Shown piece by piece: positions 25,488-34,522 of a stretch of 44,306 bases of DNA. Positions within the stretch are counted from its first letter, which is position 1; every line of letters begins with the position of its first letter. Below the pieces are notes generated by a model. It saw only the letters and a list, made by a program, of their open reading frames with translations. It did not search any database and was not told the origin of the DNA. Source of the stretch: Clostridiales bacterium UBA1390 (GTDB lineage: Bacteria; Bacillota; Clostridia; Lachnospirales; Bianqueaceae); assembly GCA_002305315.1 (NCBI GenBank), contig DBQQ01000013.1, positions 1 through 44,306 on the forward strand, read 5' to 3'. The position numbers were made by a program, and so were the translations under genes.

Positions 25488-25838
25488 GGCGAGAAGCCAC
25501 GTTTATCCATAGCTCCAACACCGTCCTCCCTTCTATTCAAAAGGCTCTCATGCGATTTCCATACTAAAAAGAAAATCATTGGTATAGGAATGGATATATT
25601 TGATCCTGACTTCGCAATAGGAGAGCACCTTTACTATACCAGAAAACAAGAAAAAAAGCAAGAAATGTCGAGAAATGACATACAAAAAATAAGGGGAAGG
25701 GAAATGGCTAGGGCGTATTTGTTGTGGATAAATTTTCGAAAATGCTTGCAATCATCCTATCAGAAACAGAGATGTTTCCTAAGAGTAGATAGGATGTTTA
25801 TTATATATAGATATTTTCTATAAAAGATTTGAGAAAAA
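25488..25838. other. Divergent intergenic region
   Basis: 351 bases between the exonuclease gene and the truncated ugd gene. It contains a minus-strand promoter (25633-25661), a GGGAGG-like purine stretch on the minus strand near 25525-25531, and an AT-rich tract near 25800 (TATTATATATAG) that could serve as a -10 for the plus direction. No convincing gene was seen. Confidence 0.5.
25633..25661 (-). promoter_or_regulatory. Promoter of the exonuclease gene
   Basis: Read on the minus strand: TTGCTT (25661-25656), 17 bases rich in T, and TATAGT (25638-25633). It lies about 145 bases upstream of the exonuclease start. Confidence 0.6.
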
Positions 25839-26336
25839 ATGGATAAGAAATACACGGTCGCAGTCGTAGGAACCGGTTATGTCGGCCTTTCCATTGCGAC
25901 GTTGCTCTCGCAGCATCACAAGGTATATGCTGTAGATATCATACCGGAAAAGGTGGAGAAAATTAATCAACGCAAATCACCGATTCAGGATGAGTATATT
26001 GAAAAATATCTGGCAGAAAAGGATTTGGATTTGACGGCAACGTTGGATGTAGAGAAAGCATATAGCGCCGCGGATTTTGTTGTTATCGCAGCGCCGACGA
26101 ACTATGATTCTGCTACACAGCATTTTGATACTTCCGCTGTTGAGAATGTCATTGACTTGGTGATGAAGTACAATCCGAATGCCATTATGGCGATTAAGAG
26201 TACGATTCCGGTTGGATATACAAAGAGCATTCGGGAGAAGACAGGGAGTAAGAATATTATCTTTAGCCCAGAATTCTTGAGAGAGTCAAAGGCGTTATAC
26301 GACAATGGCTACCCTAAATTTTCAGTCGAGTTTTGA
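25839..26336 (+). pseudogene. ugd: Truncated UDP-glucose 6-dehydrogenase
   Basis: The open frame codes for 165 residues. The first ~156 are a clean N-terminal UDP-glucose dehydrogenase domain ([23 protein letters not shown]-binding; [39 protein letters not shown]). After YDN the protein runs into an unrelated tail (GYPKFSVEF) and stops. The sugar-binding and catalytic half, with the active-site Cys, is missing. The protein is about 85% identical to the intact copy at 26987 over this region, while the DNA is much more diverged, mostly by synonymous changes. The two are therefore not a fresh tandem duplication. Probably inactive; the truncation looks like a scar from exchange or deletion of the polysaccharide locus. 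Confidence 0.88.
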
Positions 26337-26400
26337 TGGGTAAAACGGTGGTGTAGTTATCATCCATCCAACGCCATTTATTGTCCGATAAATCACCCTT
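26308..26400 (-). pseudogene. Possible gene fragment abutting the ugd break
   Basis: On the minus strand a short frame between two stops encodes KGDLSDNKWRWMDDNYTT followed by VLPIKTRLKI and a stop that falls about ten bases from the point where ugd homology ends. A stop so close to a break is what one sees at the edge of an inserted element, but I do not recognise the peptide and there is no start codon with a ribosome site. Low confidence. Confidence 0.25.
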
Positions 26401-26417
26401 TTACCCCCTCTAAAAAT

Positions 26418-26496
26418 CTATATTTCTGCGGAAATTTTGGGTCGAAGTTCATAGGTGATGATAACCTCATTTTTCATGCAGTATATAGGATAACGG
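26418..26496 (+). repeat. Diverged direct repeat, copy 1
   Basis: Begins CTATATTTCTGCGGAAATTT, passes through GATGATAACCTCATTTTTC and ends near TATATAGGATAACGG. It aligns by eye along its whole length with 26523-26602, about 105 bases downstream, with many substitutions. Confidence 0.5.
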
Positions 26497-26522
26497 TCGA
26501 AAATGAGGGGCGGGGAAAAAAG

Positions 26523-26602
26523 CTATCTTTCTGGGAGAGTTTGGGGTAGAGGATGATGGAAGAGGATAAGCTCATTTTTCTGGGGTGGTATAGGGCGAAA
26601 TG
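26523..26602 (+). repeat. Diverged direct repeat, copy 2
   Basis: Begins CTATCTTTCTGGGAGAGTTT, passes through GAGGATAAGCTCATTTTTC and ends near GTATAGGGCGAAATGG. The best-kept part is GATAA(C/G)CTCATTTTTC shared with copy 1. Confidence 0.5.
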
Positions 26603-26986
26603 GGTGAATAATGTACAAGTATTACAAATGGATGAGGATGATTATTGAATCGGGTTGTAATAAATGAACAAATCATCATCAGAGAACGACCTCGACAATA
26701 AATGAAATTGTTTTGATGAGAATGGGTATTTGGGCCGGCATAGGCAGTCGAGAGAGTAGAGGATGATGAGCCCGTAGGGGTACCGAGTGTGGATAAGATG
26801 ATATACACATCGTAGCAGGTCTACCCTATAAGAACACAGATAAGTTCAGTTTAGACGATTCCGCGCTGTGGGAAACGGATGAGGATGTCATAGCAAGATG
26901 AGAACATCATCCCAGATGATAACCACAGCGATTAACATAGAAAAAACCATTTCCGCTTTTGCCGGGACAGACAAGGAGAAAGTATC

Positions 26987-28234
26987 ATGAAGAATTACAC
27001 GATTGCAGTTGCTGGTACTGGCTATGTTGGCTTGAGTATTGCCACACTGCTGTCTCAGCACCATAAAGTATATGCTGTGGATATCATCCCGGAAAAAGTG
27101 GAGCTGATCAACAGTAAAAAGTCTCCAATCCAGGATGAGTATATTGAAAAGTATCTGGCTGAAAAGGAGCTGGATCTGACCGCAACGCTGGACGCCAAAC
27201 TCGCCTACAGCAATGCGGACTTTGTTGTTATTGCGGCTCCGACAAATTACGACAGCCAGAAGAACTTCTTTGACACATCCGCAGTCGAGACGGTGATCAA
27301 GCTGGTCATGGAGTATAACCCGAATGCGATTATGGTCATCAAGTCTACCATTCCGGTCGGCTATACCAAGAGCATCCGGGAAAAGACCGGCAGCAAGAAC
27401 ATCATCTTCAGCCCTGAATTCCTACGTGAGTCAAAGGCATTATACGATAACTTGTATCCCAGCCGCATCATCGTGGGTACGGATATGGAGGATGAGCGTT
27501 TGGTTGAGGCGGCGCATGAGTTCGCTGCACTCCTCCAGGAAGGCGCCATCAAGGAGAATATCGACACACTGTTCATGGGATTCACCGAGGCAGAGGCTGT
27601 CAAGCTATTTGCCAATACATATTTGGCGCTGCGTGTCTCCTATTTCAACGAGCTGGATACCTATGCCGAGATGAAGGGACTGAATACCCAGCAGATTATC
27701 AACGGTGTGTGTCTCGATCCGCGCATTGGTACTCACTACAACAATCCGAGTTTCGGTTATGGCGGCTATTGCCTGCCCAAAGACACCAAGCAGCTACTGG
27801 CTAACTATGAGGACGTGCCGGAGAACTTGATTGAAGCTATTGTAGAAAGCAACCGGACGAGAAAGGATTTCATTGCAGACCGTGTGCTGAAAATGGCGGG
27901 GTACTACGGGTACGAGGAAGATAACCAATACAGCAAGAGCAAAGAGAAGCCCGCCACAGTGGGTGTGTACCGACTGACTATGAAGTCCAACAGCGATAAC
28001 TTCCGCCAGAGTAGCATCCAAGGAGTCATGAAGCGGATCAAGGCCAAGGGAGCGACTGTGGTGATCTATGAACCGACGCTGAAAGACGGTGAGACCTTCT
28101 TCGGAAGCGTTGTAGTCAACGACTTGGAGAAGTTCAAGAGCATGAGCGATGCGATTATTGCGAATCGATATGATAGCTGTCTGGATGATGTGAAAGAGAA
28201 GGTTTATACAAGGGACCTGTTCGGCAGGGATTGA
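26987..28234 (+). CDS. ugd: UDP-glucose 6-dehydrogenase
   Basis: This 415-residue enzyme oxidises UDP-glucose to UDP-glucuronate with NAD+. It has the N-terminal NAD domain with [16 protein letters not shown], a central dimer helix region and the catalytic loop [14 protein letters not shown] with Cys262. A C-terminal UDP-binding domain follows ([30 protein letters not shown]). All expected parts are present and the length is normal, so this is the working copy, in contrast to 25839-26336. AAGGAGAAAG lies 8 bases before the ATG. It heads the polysaccharide gene run and provides uronic acid precursor. Its GC content by eye is higher than that of the downstream transferase genes. Confidence 0.95.
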   Translation: MKNYTIAVAGTGYVGLSIATLLSQHHKVYAVDIIPEKVELINSKKSPIQDEYIEKYLAEKELDLTATLDAKLAYSNADFVVIAAPTNYDSQKNFFDTSAVETVIKLVMEYNPNAIMVIKSTIPVGYTKSIREKTGSKNIIFSPEFLRESKALYDNLYPSRIIVGTDMEDERLVEAAHEFAALLQEGAIKENIDTLFMGFTEAEAVKLFANTYLALRVSYFNELDTYAEMKGLNTQQIINGVCLDPRIGTHYNNPSFGYGGYCLPKDTKQLLANYEDVPENLIEAIVESNRTRKDFIADRVLKMAGYYGYEEDNQYSKSKEKPATVGVYRLTMKSNSDNFRQSSIQGVMKRIKAKGATVVIYEPTLKDGETFFGSVVVNDLEKFKSMSDAIIANRYDSCLDDVKEKVYTRDLFGRD

Positions 28235-28269
28235 CGAAACAGGTGCAGTTGATGAGAGGAAAAGTGGGA

Positions 28270-28920
28270 ATGAGTCTACATTGCATAAAACAACTAATAC
28301 ATAGGAAAAGAGTTGGGAATGCTTGCTTGTTCGGACAGAATACGACTATAGATTCCAAAGCTAAATTTGAAGGAATGAACAGACTGTCAGATGGTTCTGT
28401 TTTTCTGAATAGCTCTATGGGTTATGCATCTTATGCAAGTGATCATTCTTTCATAAAGAATACAGTGATTGGCAGATACACCTGCATTGCCAATGAGGTA
28501 ATGACAGTTGCGGGAAATCATCCGCTTTATTATGCTTCTGTACACCCTGCATTTTATTCGACTACGCAAAAATTATCCTATGTAAAGCAAAACAAGTTTG
28601 ACGATTTTCATTATCTGGATTCCCAGAAGAGAATCTCTGTTGTAATTGGAAATGATGTGTGGATTGGTGCAAGAGCAACGATACTTGAGGGAGTCACCAT
28701 AGGTGATGGTGCAGTTGTTGCGGCGGGAGCTGTCGTAACGAAAGAAGTGCCGCCTTATGCAATCGTAGGCGGTGTTCCAGCAAAGATTATCAAGTATCGG
28801 TTTGATGAAGAGACAATCAAGAAGTTACTGAAACTGAAATGGTGGGAAAAAGATCAGTCATGGATTAAGAACCATGCAGATGATTTCGATGATGTGGAGA
28901 AATTACTTGAAGATAAATAA
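28270..28920 (+). CDS. Hexapeptide-repeat acetyltransferase
   Basis: This 216-residue left-handed beta-helix acyltransferase (CatB/xenobiotic or LbH family) probably O- or N-acetylates a sugar in the polysaccharide. The C-terminal hexapeptide region has [55 protein letters not shown], the classical pattern with the VGGxPA end motif (given here in parts: [30 protein letters not shown]). The frame is open from TTG 28231, overlapping ugd, but ATG 28270 has AGAGGA at good spacing, so I chose it; the N-terminus is uncertain. A second acyltransferase is at 29741. Confidence 0.85.
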   Translation: MSLHCIKQLIHRKRVGNACLFGQNTTIDSKAKFEGMNRLSDGSVFLNSSMGYASYASDHSFIKNTVIGRYTCIANEVMTVAGNHPLYYASVHPAFYSTTQKLSYVKQNKFDDFHYLDSQKRISVVIGNDVWIGARATILEGVTIGDGAVVAAGAVVTKEVPPYAIVGGVPAKIIKYRFDEETIKKLLKLKWWEKDQSWIKNHADDFDDVEKLLEDK

Positions 28921-28953
28921 CGCTAATAAAGTAAAGAGGGAGGAAAGGATGAG

Positions 28954-29736
28954 ATGACTACAACAGAAAAGATTTTTATACATAAAGCAGATAAATCCAG
29001 AATCCCTACTTGTAATATCTTGGGCGTGAATATTGCAGCTATTGATATGCAATGGCTGGTTGAATACCTTGATAGCAACATCAGATTGTTATCAGGGGAT
29101 TACATATGTGTGTCCAATGTACACACCACTGTGACTGCATATGAAGATTCAGAATACTTGAAAATACAAAATGGCGGGATTATGGCGATACCTGACGGTG
29201 GGCCTCTTTCTTCGGTTGGGCAAAGACGTGGATATAGGAACATGAAACGCACTACTGGTCCAAGCTTAATGGGAGAGATTTTCAAGACTTCCGCCGAGAA
29301 AGGCTATCGCCATTATTTTTATGGATCAACGGATGAGACTCTTGAGAAGCTTTATTCGGTTCTGACAGAGACTTATCCGGGAATCAAGATTGCTGGAATG
29401 TACAGTCCTCCTTTCAGACCTATGACGGAAGAAGAGGATAAGGCAATCGTTGAGAGGATCAACGAGACGGAGCCGGATTTCGTTTGGGTTGGACTTGGCG
29501 CGCCGAAGCAGGAAAAGTGGATGGCTGCGCATCAAGGACGAGTGAATGGACTGATGGTCGGCGTCGGTGCTGGATTTGACTACTACGCGGGGAATATAGA
29601 GAGAGCGCCTGAATGGATGCAGAAGCGAAACCTGGAATGGGTGTATAGGCTAATTCAGGATCCTAAAAGATTGTTCGGACGGTACTGGCACACGAACACA
29701 AAGTTTATTTGGAATGCGATGATAAGGGGGAAGTGA
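28954..29736 (+). CDS. WecG/TagA/CpsF-family glycosyltransferase
   Basis: This 260-residue GT26 transferase likely adds the second sugar (often ManNAc or its uronic acid, in WecG and TagA) to an undecaprenyl-linked primer at the inner membrane face. Family motifs are NVHTTV (55-60), IPDGGPLS (79-86) and [12 protein letters not shown] (179-190), with [21 protein letters not shown] near the end. Start ATG 28954 follows GGAGGAAAGG. Acceptor and donor cannot be told from sequence. Confidence 0.92.
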   Translation: MTTTEKIFIHKADKSRIPTCNILGVNIAAIDMQWLVEYLDSNIRLLSGDYICVSNVHTTVTAYEDSEYLKIQNGGIMAIPDGGPLSSVGQRRGYRNMKRTTGPSLMGEIFKTSAEKGYRHYFYGSTDETLEKLYSVLTETYPGIKIAGMYSPPFRPMTEEEDKAIVERINETEPDFVWVGLGAPKQEKWMAAHQGRVNGLMVGVGAGFDYYAGNIERAPEWMQKRNLEWVYRLIQDPKRLFGRYWHTNTKFIWNAMIRGK

Positions 29737-29740
29737 GCAT

Positions 29741-30283
29741 ATGGGATTACTCAAGAAAATGAAAATACTTAGATGCAAACTGCTCCTTGCTCCTCAGCGG
29801 AACATAACTATTGGGAATAATTCCACATTTGGCCGGGGAACTGTGTTTTGGGCTCCAAACAAGATGACCATCGGAAACAATGTATATATTGGGAAATACT
29901 GTACATTGCAAGCTGATATGGAAATCGGTAATAACATCGACATTGCAAATAATGTGGGCTTAATTGGTAAGTATGATCACGATTATTCTAAGGTCGGAGT
30001 GAGCATAAAAGACGCCCCCTGGATAGGGGATGCTTCTTATGATTTCAAAGGAAAAGATCAGAAGATTATCATTGAAGATGACGTGTGGATCGGATTTGGT
30101 GCGGTAGTATTTACTGGCGTGAAAGTTCACCGTGGTGCGATTGTTGCAGCTGGAAGCATCGTGACGCATGATGTTCCGGCGTATGCGATTGTCGGAGGAA
30201 ACCCGGCACGGGTGTTGGGGCAACGTTTTACGGAAGAAGAAATCAAAAGACATGAGGAGATTTTGTACTCTGGAAAGGGTTAA
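29741..30283 (+). CDS. Hexapeptide-repeat acyltransferase
   Basis: This 180-residue left-handed beta-helix protein is of the WcaF/NodL/LacA type. Repeats start early ([32 protein letters not shown]) and finish with [48 protein letters not shown]. It should acylate a sugar hydroxyl. It lies 4 bases after the WecG-like gene and 3 bases before the next GT, so it belongs to the same transcript. It is distinct from the acyltransferase at 28270. Confidence 0.9.
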   Translation: MGLLKKMKILRCKLLLAPQRNITIGNNSTFGRGTVFWAPNKMTIGNNVYIGKYCTLQADMEIGNNIDIANNVGLIGKYDHDYSKVGVSIKDAPWIGDASYDFKGKDQKIIIEDDVWIGFGAVVFTGVKVHRGAIVAAGSIVTHDVPAYAIVGGNPARVLGQRFTEEEIKRHEEILYSGKG

Positions 30284-30286
30284 GAG

Positions 30287-31399
30287 ATGAAAATAGGCAT
30301 TCTCATTACGAGGATCAGCAACTTTGGACAAAAGGGCTTTTATAATGCGCAGGAAATTGGGTTGGCGAAGGCCGTGGCAAAGCTTTGCGGTAGAGTTGAG
30401 GTTTATAAGCTGATTCCGATTGATCAAGATAAGAAAACAGAAAAGATTTGTGAGAATGCTGAATTACATCTTATTCCGGCTAAGAATTCCGGCATCAATG
30501 GTGTTATCAATGTTGATGATCTGGAAAAGTCTCTTGATGCACTGATTCACTTTTCGGATACGCAGTTTTCTGTGCCAAAGGTATACGGTTGGTGCGTAAA
30601 AAATGTGATTCAGTATGTTCCATATATTGGAGTCATGGAAAGCCACAGCACCAGCAAGCTGAAGCAGGTGATTACTAACCTGCTGTTCCGGAAGAACCTT
30701 GCGGTTTATCGGAAGTGCGCTTGTTGCGTAAAAACACCTACGGTTCAGCAGCAATTGAGGGGTATGGGTGTGAAGAATACAACTGTTACGCCTGTGGGAC
30801 TGGATCTAGACTTGCTCCATGCAGATTATGAAACTGCTTCTGTATCGGTGTTGAAGAAAAAATATGGCTACCGCGAATCAGATAAGGTTCTTCTGTTTAT
30901 CGGAAGATTGATCGATGAAAAGCAACCGGTGAGAATGATTGATATTTTGGCAGAAATCCGAAAGAAGGATACTGACTACAAGCTACTCATGGTGGGCACA
31001 GGTGAGTTAAAAGTGGCAGTGGAAACCAGAATCAATGAGCTGGAATTGCAGGATGCTGTACAAGTGGTAGAACGCATTCCCAATAGCGATATCTGGGAAC
31101 TTTATCGCTTGGCCGATGCTTTTGTGAACCTGAACCAGCAGGAAATTTTCGGAATGGCAATCCTTGAAGCAATGTACTATGGTTGCAAGGTCGTTGCTTG
31201 GAATGCTCCTGGGCCGAATTTGATTATAGAGAATGGAAAATCTGGATGGCTGGTAAAGAGTGACGCAGAAGTGATTGAGAAAATCATCGATGAAACAGAC
31301 GTTAGCGTAGAGGCGCATGATAGGGTTTTACGTGATTTTACTTGGGATAGCAGTGCAGAAAAGATTTATCGCATAGTGGGAGGAAGAAATGAACTGTAG
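30287..31399 (+). CDS. Glycosyltransferase family 4
   Basis: This 370-residue GT-B retaining transferase has the C-terminal domain signatures VLLFIGRLIDEKQP (nucleotide-diphosphate binding) and NLNQQEIFGMAILEAMYYG, containing the E-x7-E motif. The N-terminal acceptor domain (1-180) is less conserved, with GILITRISNFGQKGFYNAQE at the start. It would add one sugar of the repeat unit in the cytoplasm. Its last bases overlap the next gene by 11. Confidence 0.9.
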   Translation: MKIGILITRISNFGQKGFYNAQEIGLAKAVAKLCGRVEVYKLIPIDQDKKTEKICENAELHLIPAKNSGINGVINVDDLEKSLDALIHFSDTQFSVPKVYGWCVKNVIQYVPYIGVMESHSTSKLKQVITNLLFRKNLAVYRKCACCVKTPTVQQQLRGMGVKNTTVTPVGLDLDLLHADYETASVSVLKKKYGYRESDKVLLFIGRLIDEKQPVRMIDILAEIRKKDTDYKLLMVGTGELKVAVETRINELELQDAVQVVERIPNSDIWELYRLADAFVNLNQQEIFGMAILEAMYYGCKVVAWNAPGPNLIIENGKSGWLVKSDAEVIEKIIDETDVSVEAHDRVLRDFTWDSSAEKIYRIVGGRNEL

Positions 31400-32207
31400 A
31401 ATTGCGGCTGTAATGACGTGTTATAATCGAAAGCAAAAGACAGTTACAAGCATAAAGCGTCTATTGACAACAAATGAAGCATTACTTTCATTTGTTGTAG
31501 TAGATGACAATAGTACAGATGGAACAATAGACGCTCTATATGAATTAGAAAAGCAATATTCAATAAAGGTGCTTAATGGAAATGGGCATTCTTATTATAC
31601 AGGTGGAATGAGAATTGGTTTGAAATATCTACTTGATTCTGGAATGGAATATGATTATTTGCTCTTGTTTAATGATGATGTAGAATTCTATGAGTCATGC
31701 ATTGATGAAATGGTGAAAAAATCGAACCAGGGAGAAAACATTGTTGTCGGTGTATGCTGCGATAGAGAAAGTAAAATGACATACAGTGCAGTGAGGTATG
31801 CCTCAGGGTTTAATGTAAACTACAGAAGGTTGATGTTAGGTGAGGAAAATGCAGACACATTCTGCGCCAATTGTGTCTTGATTCCTTGGAAAGCATTTTT
31901 GTCTGTGGGAAACATGGACGAAACATATACACACAGTTTTGGAGATTTTGATTACGGTTTTTCTTTAAGCAGAGGCGGATGGAATATTGTGACATCAGAA
32001 AAGTATATAGGAGTGTGTGAGTATAACAGCGAACGAAATACTTGGAATGATAAAACATTGAATAGAATTGAGAGATTTAAAAAGAAAGAATCTGTGAAAG
32101 GCCTTCCAAGGAAAGAATGGTTTCATTTCTTGAAAAAAAACTTTGGATTCATCCATTCAATTGTCTTTTCCTGTACACCGTATATAAGAATACTGCTGGG
32201 AAGGTGA
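31389..32207 (+). CDS. Glycosyltransferase family 2
   Basis: This 272-residue GT-A transferase has VMTCYNRKQKTV at the N-terminus, the nucleotide-binding VVVDDNSTDGT (Asp39-Asp40) and a metal-binding FNDDVEFY (about 98-105). SFGDFDYGFSLSRGG is similar to rhamnosyltransferase-like GT2 enzymes (SxxxDxxxSxR) and suggests, weakly, an inverting transferase of that group. From here on the DNA is markedly AT-rich. Overlaps the GT4 gene by 11 bases. Confidence 0.88.
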   Translation: MNCRIAAVMTCYNRKQKTVTSIKRLLTTNEALLSFVVVDDNSTDGTIDALYELEKQYSIKVLNGNGHSYYTGGMRIGLKYLLDSGMEYDYLLLFNDDVEFYESCIDEMVKKSNQGENIVVGVCCDRESKMTYSAVRYASGFNVNYRRLMLGEENADTFCANCVLIPWKAFLSVGNMDETYTHSFGDFDYGFSLSRGGWNIVTSEKYIGVCEYNSERNTWNDKTLNRIERFKKKESVKGLPRKEWFHFLKKNFGFIHSIVFSCTPYIRILLGR

Positions 32208-32214
32208 GATAAAA

Positions 32215-33087
32215 ATGAATAAAATAAAGCATATTGTTGTAAGCACTATGACGTTGATTTCCCCAATGTTAAATACAAGATTTATTTATCGGCTCAAGTT
32301 TGGGAAGCCACTAGATCTGAAAAATCCGAAAAACCTTAATGACAAGATCCTTTGGTTGAAATTTAACACATATAAGAATAATCCAGTTATCAAGCAGTGT
32401 GCGGACAAGTATGCTGTAAGAGAATATATAGAAAAACTCGGAGAGGGTGAGTTACTAAACGAGTTAATAGGATGCTATGAAAAGGTTGATGATATACCTT
32501 GGAGTATGCTCCCGGATAGATTTGCATTGAAACTAAATACGGGATGCGCTTGTAATATTATTTGTACGGACAAAAGAGACCTCGATATTGAGGAGACAAA
32601 AAGAATCTTGCGAAAATGGCTAAAAGCGAACTATTGGCTAGAGTATTCAGAAATGCAATATAAGGGCGTAAAGAAACGAATACTAATTGAAAAATTCCTT
32701 GGAGACGATGAGGGAAATCTTCCCCTGGATTATAAGTTTTATTGTTTTAATGGTGAAAGCAAGTACGTCATGGTATGTACAGATCGTGAAATAGGGAAAA
32801 CTGCTAAATTTTATTATTTTGATAAGAAATGGAATATGATGCCGTATACACAAGATGCATTAGATAATCCACATACAGTAATACCAAAACCTGAAATGAT
32901 TGATGAAGCGTTTGAGTGTGCGGAAAGACTATCGAAAGGATTTCCGTTCGTTCGGGTTGATTTGTATATTGTAGGGAAGAAGATATACTTCGGAGAGTTA
33001 ACATTCACACCTTCTGCGGGAATGGATGAAGAGAGATTAAAGACAACAGATTTGATTTTGGGTGAAATGCTAAAGCTACCTGAATAA
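32215..33087 (+). CDS. TupA-like ATP-grasp protein
   Basis: This 290-residue protein resembles the ATP-grasp family named after TupA of alkaliphilic Bacillus, needed for teichuronopeptide (a polymer joining glucuronic acid and glutamate). Seen here are the conserved N-terminal LKNPKNLNDKILWLKF and CADKYAVREYIE, then FALKLNTGCACNII (nucleotide-binding Lys), RILIEKFLGD and DYKFYCFNGE. The C-terminal FVRVDLYIVGKKIYFGELTFTPSAG has Asp/Glu/Thr residues expected for metal-ATP. Many members sit in polysaccharide loci without proof of function. An amide-ligase role (amino acid onto uronic acid) is an inference from TupA and the neighbouring opine synthase homologue. Confidence 0.85.
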   Translation: MNKIKHIVVSTMTLISPMLNTRFIYRLKFGKPLDLKNPKNLNDKILWLKFNTYKNNPVIKQCADKYAVREYIEKLGEGELLNELIGCYEKVDDIPWSMLPDRFALKLNTGCACNIICTDKRDLDIEETKRILRKWLKANYWLEYSEMQYKGVKKRILIEKFLGDDEGNLPLDYKFYCFNGESKYVMVCTDREIGKTAKFYYFDKKWNMMPYTQDALDNPHTVIPKPEMIDEAFECAERLSKGFPFVRVDLYIVGKKIYFGELTFTPSAGMDEERLKTTDLILGEMLKLPE

Positions 33088-33102
33088 GAAGGGAGAATAT
33101 AT

Positions 33103-34506
33103 ATGTTAGAAACTATGGGATGGATATCCATTGTGCCAGTAGCACTGGCAGTCATTTTGGCTTTTGTAACGCGTAACACAATAGTATCTCTTGCCACAGC
33201 TTGCGTCTTGGGATGTTTTATGGCCGGAAAAGGGGTATTTGGATTTACAGATTTGCTGAAAACATCTCTTGGCAATGCGGATTTTATCTGGGTTGTCACG
33301 ATAAATATGATGGTTGCTGTAATGGCAGCGTATTTTGAGAAGAGTGGCGCTATTGAAGGTTTTACAGCAATTGTAGACAAGAAAAAGTTTAAGAGAAAAT
33401 CGATTCAGCTGATTACTTGGCTTCTCGGTTGCTTTATTTTCTTTTCTGATTCTTTTAGCCCGCTTTTTGTGGGCGGCGTAATGCGTAAACTGAGTGATAA
33501 AGCGAAAATCTCAAGAGAAAAGCTAGCCTACATTTGTGATTCGACTTCAGCTCCTGTTGCGGTGTTCCTTCCGATTACCAGTTGGTCTGCATATCTCTGT
33601 GGTCTGACCATTGGTATCGGAGCAATTGCGACACAATCGGATGCCTTTAATCTGTTTGTAAAGGCCATGCCTTTTAACTTCTATGCAGTCTTTTCCATAT
33701 TTTTTGTGGGATTGATATGTGCTGGCATCATTCCGGAGTACGGTCCGATGAAGAAGGCGGAGTTGCGTGCTCAGAAGGAAGGCAAGCTACTGCGGGATGG
33801 CGCTGTGCCGCTGATGAGCGCAGAGCTTACGGACATGAAGGTCAGTACAAAAGTTAAACCACGAGTCTTTTTGAACTTTGTTCTTCCGATTCTTATTTTC
33901 TTAGGTGTTTCTTTTGGAACATTTGCTGTACTTGGAAGTACGAAGGTTATGGAAGCTGCCGTCATTGTAGTACTGTTTATGTCGGTATCGCTTTTGATCC
34001 AGGGAATGTCAATGCAGGAAATCTCGGATACATTTATGCTGGGAATTAAGGGAGCGATGCCGGCTATTGTTATCCTTGCCCTGGCTTATCCGCTAAATAC
34101 ATTGAGTAAAGAAATGGGAACCGCTAATTTCATTATTAACTGTACGAAAAGTTTTCTCACTCCAGCACTGCTGCCTTTTGTGATTTTTGTTGTTTCTGCA
34201 GTTATGGCTTTTGCAACGGGTAGTTCATGGGGAACTTTTGCAATTTGTCTGCCAATCGCCTTACCGCTTGCTTTTAACGCGACTGGAAACGAAGTTACGG
34301 CTTTAGTGGCTGCTTGTTTTGCTGCGGTTGCGGGTGGCGGAGTGTTTGGAGATCACTGTTCTCCTGTCTCTGATACCACGATTCTTTCCTCGATGGGTGC
34401 AGCTTCTGACCATATAGATCATGTAAAGACACAGCTTCCGTATGCACTTACAGTAGCAGTAATCTGTGCTGTATGTTATCTGGTAATCGGAATGATATTT
34501 GCATAA
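33103..34506 (+). CDS. NhaC-family Na+/H+ antiporter or amino-acid carrier
   Basis: This 467-residue membrane protein has about 11-12 hydrophobic segments. LLGCFIFFSDSFSPLFVGGVMR, CDSTSAPVAVFLPITSW and AFATGSSWGTFAICLPIALP, plus GVFGDHCSPVSDTTILSSMGA, are the conserved signatures of the NhaC/ion-transporter superfamily. Members exchange Na+ and H+, and some carry organic acids or amino acids (MleN type). It is unusual inside a polysaccharide cluster; it pairs with the opine synthase homologue 16 bases downstream, so it may move the amino acid or product, or balance ions. AGAAGGGAG precedes ATG 33103. Confidence 0.9.
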   Translation: MLETMGWISIVPVALAVILAFVTRNTIVSLATACVLGCFMAGKGVFGFTDLLKTSLGNADFIWVVTINMMVAVMAAYFEKSGAIEGFTAIVDKKKFKRKSIQLITWLLGCFIFFSDSFSPLFVGGVMRKLSDKAKISREKLAYICDSTSAPVAVFLPITSWSAYLCGLTIGIGAIATQSDAFNLFVKAMPFNFYAVFSIFFVGLICAGIIPEYGPMKKAELRAQKEGKLLRDGAVPLMSAELTDMKVSTKVKPRVFLNFVLPILIFLGVSFGTFAVLGSTKVMEAAVIVVLFMSVSLLIQGMSMQEISDTFMLGIKGAMPAIVILALAYPLNTLSKEMGTANFIINCTKSFLTPALLPFVIFVVSAVMAFATGSSWGTFAICLPIALPLAFNATGNEVTALVAACFAAVAGGGVFGDHCSPVSDTTILSSMGAASDHIDHVKTQLPYALTVAVICAVCYLVIGMIFA

Positions 34507-34522
34507 ATTGGAGGGACTTAAA

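Larger units (their letters stand above)
26337..26986. other. Non-coding, degenerate stretch between ugd copies
   Basis: 650 bases with no credible gene on either strand. It holds two diverged copies of a direct repeat (listed separately), many GATGATG/GAGGATGATG-like words and the purine-rich approach to the intact ugd (AAGGAGAAAG before ATG 26987). It most likely represents decayed mobile or exchanged DNA. No clear promoter was found. Confidence 0.5.

Noticed and set aside
25487..25511. Leader peptide MDKRGFSP ahead of the exonuclease on the minus strand
   Set aside because: An ATG frame of eight codons ends over the GTG start, but its own ribosome site is badly spaced, so it is likely chance.
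26418..26602. CRISPR-like array
   Set aside because: Only two diverged copies about 80 bases long; no short identical repeats with even spacers and no cas genes.
26572..26808. Minus-strand frame between the ugd copies
   Set aside because: Ser/Thr/His-rich translation without ribosome site in degenerate DNA; not supported as a gene.
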